From Mesostigma viride (lineage: Eukaryota; Streptophyta; Mesostigmatophyceae; Mesostigmatales; Mesostigmataceae), in assembly GCA_009746045.1 (NCBI GenBank), contig RPFO01000080.1, positions 9,864,113-9,926,112 on the forward strand: 62,000 bases of DNA, written 5' to 3'. The translations under genes were made by a program, and so were the position numbers. The notes below the pieces were generated by a model. It saw only the letters and a program-made list of their open reading frames with translations. It was not told the DNA's origin and ran no database searches. Shown here one piece after another: positions 34,301-46,300 of this stretch (the stretch's first letter is position 1; every line of letters begins with the position of its first letter).

Positions 34301-37300
34301 GAGATGAATTGCTACAGATTTTAGGCTGGCCAAGTATTTCCCATATTTGTCTTACTACAAGTACGTTTACAACCATCTGCGTAGCCAGCGGGGCTCGACC
34401 AGTGACTTTCACAGCCTGCGACAGTCTCCCTACGATGATATATTTTGAAGGAAATATGAATAGATACTTATGAAAAAGGCATGATCAAGCACCCATTCCC
34501 ATTTTCAAAATATTTCAAATAACCTGCTCTGCTAGAATATGTTATTAGAGCCCTTTTTGATGTCATTACAAGGCGTTAAACATAGTATTATATTCTGTAG
34601 TAAGCCCTTCCTTGTATGTCAAGGCCATCTCATGGAGTCCTTCTGCTTGTAGTGACATTTGGTATGCGTGCCAGACGAGGCAAATTAAACTGCCTAGTAC
34701 CCAATGCTAGCACAGCCCACCTGCGCTGCCAAGCTCCACGCCATCTCCAGCAATCGTGCGATAAAGGCGACATAATGGCCAATTAACGCCTAATCCTGGG
34801 CACCATTACATGCATACTGATGTCTATAGAAAGTGCCAAATGCAAACAGCACAACTAACCTCAACTGCCAGGTCACCCGCCCACTCTTAGCAGACATGAA
34901 ATAGAAGTTGAAATAAATTGTAGCTGTCTCAGTGACTTAATAAACAGCACCCTAGTTGTGGCTAACAATGCCTAATGGATTGTGGCAGCCCAACCCACCT
35001 CCGCCACCAAATCGCGCGCGGACTCCAGCGGCCTCATCTCCTGCTGCTTTCCCTGCAGCACACGCTTGCACTCGGCCACGTGGCGGTCCAGGCCCGCCAT
35101 GTTGTGGAAACTGAAGGGGAGCCGCAGCAGCGGCGGTACCGAAGACTGCTGACCCGGCGATGGGCACGCGGAGACGGAGATGTGTAGTTCATACCCGGCG
35201 TCGACCGTCCCTATGTCCTGTTGTAAGGATAGAGCAGGAAGCTTGCCCTGGCCCTTGACGACTTGGAACGTCCACGGTGGGTTCCCGTCGAGGGCAGCCA
35301 GCTGTTCAGGCTGGAGGTCGTCCTTGCAGTGGAGGGAGACTGCCACGGTGGCCTGGAAGGTGGACGCAATGTTGTTGCGGCTGAAGAGGGGGGACGATGG
35401 CACAAGGCAGCATTTACCAAGGAAAAGCCGCCATGCTCGCCGCTTTTAGAATAGATAACAGCAATGCTGTCCCAGTCGCAGATCGTGAACAATACAATGA
35501 TCAGCAGCCAGCATGCTCCCTGCTGTAATTCCCATTATCCCTGCAGAAGAAAAGGGTGGTGTTGCCATTGACTAGTCGGTGGAATGATATTGGCTTAACC
35601 AAAGATGCCGACCATGAGGGGCATAGAGCTGGAATCAAACAGTTTTACTGTGCGATGTGCTAGGGGGAACTCGATCGTCGATATACGCTCATTTTTGTAG
35701 GATCAATGAGAACCAATTTGTCAGCAGCTAAAGAACCTATAACGCTGCACAGCCGTGTATAAATTAGCATAATCGTGTATAAACCAAATAAAAGCACAAC
35801 TTTGGATTTAATAAATAAAAATTGACACTTACACGGTTTGGACTACCGTAATGCCTGAGACCGCTCAACAATTCATTAGATTACGAGCGCAGAACAGGCT
35901 TAAAAAGGATGCTAACGAGGCAAAATATATGCAAGGGCGCTTTATGCCTTTTGAATGGCAGAAGGAGGCGAGACACTGAAATATAACGCTCATGGGTAAT
36001 TGTACCTACCGAGTTGTACCTACCAAAACAGTGTGCGATCTCAAATAAGGCCATTTACACCGGCCACTCGTATAACTTAGTCCTATCCATATTTTCAGCC
36101 ACTTAATTACTGTAGCATTAAACTCTAGTGTCTGGTTCTACAACGATGGCGACAGGGTGAGTAGCACCAAGGTGGGCCCCTATGGGTCCCCGGGGGCCGT
36201 CCCTGCCCACCCCCATCCTATGCACTAACTACCACGTCAATGCCACGCTGCCCTTATGCAGAAACCTAAGTCTCTGACAGAGCAACAACCTATCAGCTCC
36301 GCTGCTAGGCAACCCACCTGCCCTCGGCAGCTGTTGTCATATTCTTGCCAAGCACCGTACCAACCCAGCCACCCAACCTGTAAAATAGCTATAGCTCGGC
36401 CACCCACCTGTCCTGCGCGACATGATTGCCATTTTCTCGCCAAGCACACTACCTACCACGCATAGATATACTTGATTAAATAGATATAACCTATGATAAA
36501 AAGATAAAACCTAGTAATTAGGTGTAGCTCAGCCACCCACCTGTCCTGTGCGATGATTCTCACGTTCTCGCCCAGCACCCGCTTGTCTTGGTTGTTGTAC
36601 GGCCAGTCGTTGCTCCAGCCAGATGCCACCAGGGCCACGCAGGGTCCTGCGTCGCGACAGTAGCAAGGATCGACCACGATGGCGGCGGGACCGTAAGCAG
36701 GATCAGCAGACTTTATGATGACAGCACCACCATTACCCAAAGGATGCTGCGTCAACATGGGTCAGCAGCGGTGTAAAACTACTGTACTGCACTGCGGCAG
36801 CAGCACAAAGACATGCTAATGAGGCAGCAACTGTTCATCTAAAGTCTGACGGAATTGCAGGCTATAAGTTGGGGGCGGCAGGAAATCGTGAAAGTGTTGG
36901 TGGCAGGACCGCCAGGGCGAGATACAGCAGCAGCATCAGGAGCGGCACCAGCAGCACTGACAGCATTCGGGACAGCAGCATGCATGCACGGGGAGCGGGA
37001 GCCAGACCGGTGTGGAATTGAGGCACGAGCAGCAGCCACACCAGGAGTGGTCGCAGCACTGCAGCATCCGCATCCGCGCAGTGCAACCGACTGGTCATCA
37101 GGAGTCACGGAGAGCAAGCAAAAAAATAATCGACTGCTTACGATTGCGTTTGCATCATGGTGCAACCTGCACTGAGTCAGCACTCCAAATCTGGACATGA
37201 TATTGTGAAAGACTGGTTAGCATTATCATCTCTATTTCTGTATGTTTTTCTGAATGATCTTAAACAGCTGCATCCCTCTGTCCCCCCATCATGGTACGGC

Positions 37301-40300
37301 AGGTAAGTAGTCTACATATGCCTCCAACTCTAACCAGCCGCCTGACAGAAGAAACAACCGTGAATCCCTAATATATGGGAAAACACGGAAATAGCCAAAT
37401 AGCTAACTTGCGCAGTGCATGAAAACAAGCTCTACAGGCATCCTCCCTTGTCTACTGTCATCGTGTTGTGGCAAGGCATCCACTCTTCGGAGGAACACAA
37501 GAGCAAACAATCAACAAACGCACCTGGGAGCACCGTGACATTGTACACATCACCATGTGACGTTGTCAGAACTCTGATCGGAACTCCTTGCACTACTTGC
37601 CACAATTTCGACAATCTTGTACCGGCCTGATTGTGGGTCGGCATCATTAATCATTACCCTCCGCTGCGGTAAATTAGAGCAAAGCATGCCGTTGGTATCG
37701 TGTGTACTTAACTTTCTACACATGAGCTGAACTATTCGGTATGTCTTTTGGCTCTAGGAGCCGTTTGTATTGAATTCGGTGAAATGCTTTCTGCCAAGTC
37801 CGAAGTTCCCATTAGTCGGCATAATTTACGTGACTTATGACAGATGTAGTGTGTCGTGTACTTTTGAATGTTTCTGGCGCTGCCTAGGATGCGCTTTGGC
37901 CTAGTCCCCGCATGCCAATTCGTTGCGTCAACCTAATGTTGGACGCCGTCACTCTGTGGTGAAAGTTTGCCTAATTCGTACCGTAGGATTTGTGACAATT
38001 AATCAACGGTAGCAAACCATGTAGCCGCCACCAAGGTAATTCCTTCCATCAGTGACGCACTCCGTGCACCTTATCGACACCTTGTTGGTCACCTATGCCA
38101 TAGCTCGGCAGGGGTTGGGCCTTGTTAGCTCTGTAGCCTTGTTGGCTATTAGCCTTGCTGGCTATTAGCCTTGTTGGCTATTACCCTTGTTGGCAGCTGG
38201 CCGTGTCGGCCTTGGCCTTGTTGGCCCCTTGTCGTGTTGTACGCATATTATTATCAATGCAGTATATTTGAACTCAAAGGCTCAGATCTTTCCTCCTCTC
38301 TTAATAAATTTGGAGGAGGAAATATCTAAGCCTTTGACTTCAAATGATTGCCATATGTTGCATTGATAATAATAGTGATTGACGGCCAACAAGGCCTACG
38401 GCCAACATGGTTGTGATGAAGCCAACAAAGCCTCGAACAACCAACAAGGTTGCTAATGACCAACAAGGTCGACGCTAACCAACAAGGTCAGCATGCCATA
38501 TGTTAGCACTCGGCTATAGGGCGACCAACTAGGTACCAAACAATTGCGGAACGCAACACTAAGGGGAAAGCACGAAATAATTGTGACCGTCGATCATGAC
38601 ATCTACGGTACAAATAATCCGCCGCCACCTACCAGCATAACGAGTGCATGGCAAGGCATCCACATTTAAGGAGTGGTGCAGAACTAGTATGCAGGCACAG
38701 CGGCGCAGCGCCTCCTAGGCGGCATTAGTACAATGATCCGGCGCGGAGTGCGGATTAAAAGGCAATCATCCAAGGTAAAAGCACACATAGAGAAATCACA
38801 ACTGTCATGCCGACTAATATAAACGTCGGACTTTACACGAAATACTACATCAAATTTAGCAGAAAGTACCCAAAAGTATGCCAAATTTCATCCTCATTGC
38901 TAAGGTGACAAATCAATGTCCCCCGCTACTAGCGGACGAAATGTTGTATCTCAGATGCAGGGAAAAATCTCGAGTGCGGCAAACCGTGCCAGATTCTTGA
39001 CATCCTGCATGGCTAGGGATTTGTTCAAATGAACACTTCCTAGGCCAATGTCCCTAACCATAACAGAGGCTAAAGCATGGCCGCAAAATCCCACAACATC
39101 CCTATACTCACCTGGGAGCACCGTGACAGGGATCTCCTTGACCACCTCCCTGGGCTGCAGACTGGCATCCTGGCTAGCCTCCTTCCAGCGGGCCGTCAGC
39201 GTGTAGGTGCCCACTTTCCGCAAGAGGGAGGGCTCTGACTCCTGGAACCGGAAAACCAAGCGCTCTGAGGAGGCCCCCTCGGTCTCTGCCGTCGCCTGCA
39301 GGGTCCCTGTCGTAGCTCCTAGGCTCCTACGCGCTGCACCGGTCCTGGGGGTTCCGTTCTCAGGCGCCCTTGACCCAGGTGCTGTCAGTTCCACGGTCAG
39401 TAGCGGCTTGTGCTCTGCTGACACCTCTCGGACCTCCCCGTCCTCACAGAGGAGGCTCAGCTGCCAGAGTTGCGGGCGGCAGGGTGAGTCACCATACGTA
39501 TCACAAACAAGCACAAAAGTTGTGACGAGGGAATGAGCACGTTGTGAGTGTAAAAAAACTATCATAGTATGAAAAGATATAGATGCCTAAACATTACCAA
39601 AAGATACATCAATGGGCAAAAAGCGTAAGTAGTTCATGGCAAAGCGGCAGCACCATTGTACAATTAATACTACGTACTCACACTACTGCAATGGTCATGT
39701 GTACAAATCCACCTCTTACCGACGACAAATGAGGTAAGGAGAGGTTGACGCCTGGAAAGCTGCGACAGGTTCATATTATCAGGTTCGCCCTAATCAACAT
39801 TCGACACTATCTGGCGTGAAAATAGGGTACATGTTTACCATGATACTCGGCAGCGGGTCTGTCGCGATGATCTCGAGGTTTTCCGCTGGAGGGCCATTCG
39901 GGGTGGTCAGAACGTTGATGCCTGTGACGACGGCGGGGTCGGGCTCGATGGTGAGGTCGATGATCTCTTCCTGGAGAGTGTCAGTTAATTGTCATGGCAA
40001 GAGGACGTGGATGCAAAGTCAGGATTAGGGATAAGTCGGCCAGAGAAATGTTCTAAGGTTTATAGTAGTATACGGCTCAGAGCCCAAGTTGCAGCAGAAC
40101 CCTATGAACATCTGCTACTCACACACTGCTAGCAATAAGGTGCCACCGACAGATGGGGCCGCAAAGGATTGCTAGGAAATATGATAGGACACCGCACACA
40201 AAGGTGGATCGCATTGAACATCATATCTGGTGCGATGACATAGCACGCGCGACCTAAAAGCGGCACGGGAAGATGTCAGGATTACTGTTACATGATTGAA

Positions 40301-43300
40301 TTTCAGAAAGTGATCACAACAACTCAGCTGCAAAAAAAAAGTTCAAATAGCCCAGGCGGCCTATATATGAGCACACCTCCATGAGCACATTGCGGGCAGC
40401 AGCAGGAGACCTATCCATCCTATTATTGACGCGCCCACCACAATCAACCACAGTTCCACAAAGTGCCCTACGCCTCACCCTGGGCTTGCAGAGCCTATCA
40501 CGCGGTCATCCAATCAATTAGTACATTTTCTGTACAACCTAGTTATTAGGCATGTCTTAATGAGGCACACCCATTTCGCTACCAAACGGGATAACACACA
40601 AGCATGATTTTAATGAAACCGATTTTGAGCTATCAAATGATGTTTGACTGACAAAAATCACACCAACAACAAAAAATAAAGCAGATTCGAAACTTGAGAA
40701 TGGGCACTCTCACCACCAGGATGGCAGTTTATGACCCAGTTGAATTCATAAGAGCCACAAGTGATTGCTTGCCCCCAACTCAACGCTCGCACTTGGCATG
40801 TGCGCAAGCTCCAACAACCCATGCAACGTGCTGTTCAAAATGAAAAAGGCTGCAAGCCAGCATTTACAAGATTAACAGGATGACCAACAGACAACTCATC
40901 AGCAGCCTACTGTATGTCCGGCTCACTCAACTGCTAGGGCGACGGGCGCCTGCTGGGTGCCTTCGCCCGCCCTCTGCGCCGTCATTGCCAGCCGCACCAC
41001 GGTGCCGTGCGCATCCACCGGGCTGCCCCAGATGAGCCCCAGGGGGGGGAAGCTGTACCTGGCGCACCCACCTGGGAGCACCTCCCCTTGGATCATGTCT
41101 TGCGATGGGGCGGTTGAGGAGCTCGCACCCCCACCATGCCCGTGGCTGCGCCCACCCCCCCTGCTGCCACTTTCAGGCTGCCTCAGCGCCACCAGCTGCA
41201 GGCCCGGCGTGCGGGATGCAAGCACCAGAGTTATAGCATCCCCTGCATCCCCGCTGCTCACCACCACGCCGCGCCCGCCAGGGAGGGGCAGGCGGAGCTC
41301 CGCACTGAGCCCCTGCAGGGTGGCGCGGGAGTTTATGCGCTGGCCAGCCACGAGGTTCTGAACGTGAAGTGTGACCTTGCCCATGCTGGCCTTGGGCGGG
41401 GTAAATTTTACACGGAAAGAGCTATTCGGCCCCTCGGCACCGGCCACAGTCCCCTCTTCTGTCTTGACCGTGCTGGGTGTTGCGATGTGGAGGTAACCAT
41501 CGTGTGTTTCTGCGCTGGCGTCCCCCACCAGGTACACGTTGGGAGCAAAGGTAAAATAGTCATTGTCCGCAAAAGGTTCGAGGTACCGGGGAGGCAGGGA
41601 GGGCAGCTCCTGCATGTTGTCTGGTGGCCGGGGTGACCCAGGGCCATCCTCCATGGTGTCCATCTCCCCTGTCGCCCTGTCGGGGTCTTCCTCCGGGACC
41701 AGGAATTTCACTTGCTGCTGGTGCGCCGTCTGCTGCTGCCCAGGGGCGTGGGAGAACTGGATGCAGGGTTGCATTCTGCGGGCGGGCTGAACAACATTGT
41801 TGTGCCAGTCGAGTGCCGCGATGCGGATGCCAGTCGTATTGGCCAACGGCACGCCGAGGGGAAGCGTGATGATGTCGCTGTCCCTTGCCAGGGTTGGCAC
41901 GGCCGGCTGGGCCTTACCGCCGTGGCTTTTACGCCGGTGGGCGGGCGTCTGCAGGGCAGGGGTTATCTCGATGCCCCATTTGCAGTGCTCGCCTGCATGT
42001 GTAGCATCCAAGCAGTGCATGCCAAGTGTAGGTTGTTGGTGCCTTACCACCATGCCACGAATACCACCTGCATAGGATTGGGCATCACTGATTGTGTCTT
42101 AGCGGGTGCGTGTGATGTAACAATACAAAATTACATTGTCAGCGGATGGGTGTGATTACAAATGCCAATGCACCCTCCCAAATCCCAATGTTCGTCGCAG
42201 ATGATTTAACATCAAGTTGTAGGGATAATGACAAGTGCACTATGGGAGTCCGCCAAGCAAGTGACATGAGTGGCATTAAATGCAAGGATGATGCCAGGGA
42301 AGTGAGATAACTGGCTACAATATAACTGTGTGCGCTTGTGAATAAGGAAGTGGGTGGCTATAAATTAGGAAGTGGGTGGCTATGGGCAGCCAGGATGAGG
42401 ATGTGATAGGGTTCAAGGGCGACAGGTAGTTTGTGGGCTCAAAGCAAGACGAGCAAGTGCTGCGATATCGAGTGCGTTGACTTTGATGTTCCCCTCCTGT
42501 GCATGTGCACTTGGTAAGAACTTCTGCAGACAAAGGATTCGGCCGGGCAAACAGCCCACAAAATCATGAATGCTATATAGATCATGGATGTCTAGCATAT
42601 CCCACAATGTTGTGCCCCCCTGGTGGGATAGTAATGAAGTACTACTACCAATAAGTTAACAGCCATGCCCATCTGGGACCCTATTGTTGGGCTCAGCGAT
42701 GGCTAATCAAGTACTGCCAGTAGCAAGTCGACAGCCATATTAATCTGGGCCCCTATTGTTGGGCTCAGCAATCTTGAGATAAGTGTAGTAGTATGAAAAC
42801 TTCATACACCTTACTGATAGAAATGGATGACTCTCCATAGTAGTATGTTAGTAACATATTATCACCAACACATCGCTTACTGATGACGTAGTAGTATCTA
42901 GGCTCACACTTGAACACACTACCAGGTCATATATACTTGTATAAACTATCACAATACTCGTAGAATATGCTAATATTACTACTATACGCATTAATAGACC
43001 ACATGTACTACTACAGTAATCACCGATTTACTGAACTTAATCGATTCATGATGGTACACCTTAGTTCATATCAGGGTCCAACTACTTCACGCAAGCTGCC
43101 CTTACCTGGCCGGACCTCGCCCTTGACGAAGAGCTCCAAAAAATGCCCCGCTGCGTCCTTGACCTTGTACGCCACGGTTTTGATACCTCGCTTATTGGGC
43201 AACGTGAGCCGGGGCAGTGCCCCCGAGCTGCGAAACCTCACGAGATCCTCCCCAGTCACCGACTTTTCTTCCACGGCAAGCGTGAGGTCCGCCGTGGGCA

Positions 43301-46300
43301 GTTCATCCCCCCCCTCCGAGAAGACCCTCAGCTTGTAACCCTCCAGGGTCTGCCCGACATCACTCCTGAAATAAAAGCCATCTTGCCCTTTCACCACATG
43401 TTTCTCTCCACGGTAAAGCCGCAGCGTCGACGGCGCCTTGCAGGGCATGATCCAGATTGGGTAGACCGCAACCACCTCCCTGGGCGCTGGAACTGGGCGC
43501 TCCGCAGCAGGAACGGTGGCCGTGCCGTCCGCAACAGAACGGCCATTGCCAGAAGTAGCTGCGGACGCGGCGGTCGTGCCAGAGGAAGCTGGGCCCAGGC
43601 GAAGTCTAATCTCAAGCTGCGCTTCCACTTGAAGGGGTTCATGTTCGAAATTCACCTCCGTCTTAAGCTCGCGTACCTTGGAGTCCTCTAACTGGCCCCT
43701 CTCGTCCGTGACATCCCACTGCTTGCAATAGAGGATCTCCGTAGACGGCTCCCCATCTGCAGGGCCAGACTCTTCCATGTGCCCGGCAGTTTGCCGCGTG
43801 ATGGTCACGGTCAGGCTGGTGGAGGGAGGGAAGTGCTGGGTGTTGCTTCCGGTCTCATCCAGGTACTCCACTCGGATGTCCTTGACGGGTTCACGGTTCT
43901 CCAGGGCATAGTTCCCCGCCTCGAAGGTGGGGCAACGGAGCTCCGCCGGGAAACCTGTGGGCGCCCACCCAACAACGCCACTTGCATGTGATAGATGAGG
44001 CAGATATACTTGCAGACGCACTTTGTTTCTGTTTCTGTGGCCATTCGAATGAAACGCTCTGGCATGAATAGCACTCCATAACATGCCCCAGTGCATGGCA
44101 CAGTACCTACTCACTTATGAGCCCGAGCAAGACGGCAAGTTTACAGAGATGTGTTGGGAGCTCAACCTAAAGGAGCTCACACCCACCAATGGCTCACGGA
44201 ACATACCCTCACACCCACCCATGGGTCAAGCTTTGGACCTCTACACAAGCACGGTGAGCCAGAAAAGAAATGCACAGGTCTAGCACAGTGGCGACTCGCT
44301 TCTGAGCATGCATATTTGAGAAGTCCCATTGGGTGATACAGCTTGTTAGAAAGGCACAACAGTCCCGACCACCCACGACGAGAAATGAATAGGAATGATC
44401 ATGGCAAGGGAGTCGCTGATCATGGCAAGGGTATGGACATTAAGGTGCCGAGATCATCATCGCCAGCCAACAACAGGGAAATAATGGCAGGTAATATTCA
44501 CAATCGGCCATACTGCATCCACCTAGCGACCCCCCAACTACACACATCCACCCAGACCAGCATATGCCTCAATTAGCTATCAACATAGGCATCGTGTTCC
44601 CCCAGCAAGCTCTGTCTGAGAACAACGGCTCAGCCTCACCTGGCAGGAGCGTGAGCTTCACCGTTTTGGTCTGGCTCAACGCGATGCACTTGACTTGCAC
44701 TTGTGCCATAAATGGCAGCGTGACGTCCACACTAGGCCACGCCATACGGGTCAGCTCAATCGACAAGCGCAGCTGCTTGCTCTGCTCGTCAAAGTAGGGC
44801 GCGCCGCACACTCTGGCCTCGAGGGGCGGGTTGCAATTGACCCGAAGGTCCTTCTGCGCAGCACGCAGCGATGCCACCTGGTTCCTGTGGCCATCCGTGC
44901 CCTCCTTGTCGTAGAAGGTGGCGGTGCACTGGATGGGGGTACCCAGGTAGGCCTCCAGGCGGTCGTCCTGCCCTGGCTTCAGATGGAAGCTCACGTCAAA
45001 GTCCTTGGCCTCACCGACTGCAAGCATTCAGGGAGAATGAGAAAATAAAACATTAGAAGACAAAAGAGTTGCATAATCAACAGGAAAGTTTGCTTATATT
45101 CCGTGCAATGGATGAACTTTTGGTAGGGGTGGTAAGTAATTAAAGCAGCCTGTTTGTTGCGGTGGCGTTGGAGTCCGTACGGGCTTATGCAACAAGCACG
45201 GCAGTAGCTAGGATGCATGACTCGGAAGGTAGGAAATGTAGCTTAGACCAGGGAATACAACTTTGGACGTGCAGGTAGAAAGTCAGAGCTTACAAAAATT
45301 ACCTAGGAGGTAGGAAAGATATTTAACTATAGGAGGTAGGGACCCTTAAGTCTGAGATGCAATTTTAAGGTTAACAAGTGTAACTTAGGAGCGAGGAAAT
45401 GTAATCTTATCGGGTCATTCCAAAACCCAGCGAGACAGATAGAAGAATCGATAAGGGCCTTCTTCTTGAAAGAGCCTACGGGTTTTCAGCCTGGCTGATT
45501 CATAACCCCAATATTCTTTGGCGTTGTCAGCCCTGGAGCCCCCCCCTTGCGTCACAAGCATCGCACGGCTACACTGCACCTAGGCTGTTGGCCCTTATAG
45601 GAAGCTTGTACAATCACGATGGGCCTCGCTAAGACAGTATATCTCGGCTGACTGGCAACAACCGTCCCAGATTGCAAACAGGGTGTTCAAGCACCCAAAA
45701 ATGCTTCACGGTCTTTCTACTGAGGCGTGCTGGCTAATTATCCTGTAATCAATCGTGCTGCAAGCAGTGTGAGTTCGTACGCCGTATAATACGGCAAATA
45801 CGCCGCATTGATACGGCGGGGTTCGGCGTACGAACGTGCGAAAAATACGCCGCATTGCGTTCTCAACGCAAATATGGCGCATAGTACGTATTTTTCGCAA
45901 ATCACGGCACGCAACCCCGGAATTCGGCGCCGGACCAAGTTTTGGCAAAAAGGTTTGGCGTTGCTCACAGCAGGGCAGGTACGCAGCCTACAGTAAACCG
46001 TACTAGCTCGGGAAGTACGGGCCTACGGTTGGTCCCGCTTGTCATCTCTGCCAGTTCACGGCGTGGGTAAACGATGGCAAAACGAGACCGACTTGCATAA
46101 AAATACGCCCGCAGCCATGGAGGAGCAGAAAAACTGACTGGTATGAGAGCATGGCTTGACACTTTGAACTGAAATTTTGCAGGCATGATCCAATAGGTCT
46201 CACAAAGCTTATATTCTTGGCCAGGCAACGTCTGGATGTGCGCAGATATTTCTCGACCTTCTGCTCGATGCAGCAACCTCGTTTGATCAGCGACCAGGTC

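Noticed and set aside
36839-37198. An Ala-rich minus-strand frame as the missing SMCHD1-like exon.
   Set aside because: No acceptor gives the required phase-1 entry and the composition is that of a GC-rich repeat, although GPATNTFTISC is suggestive.
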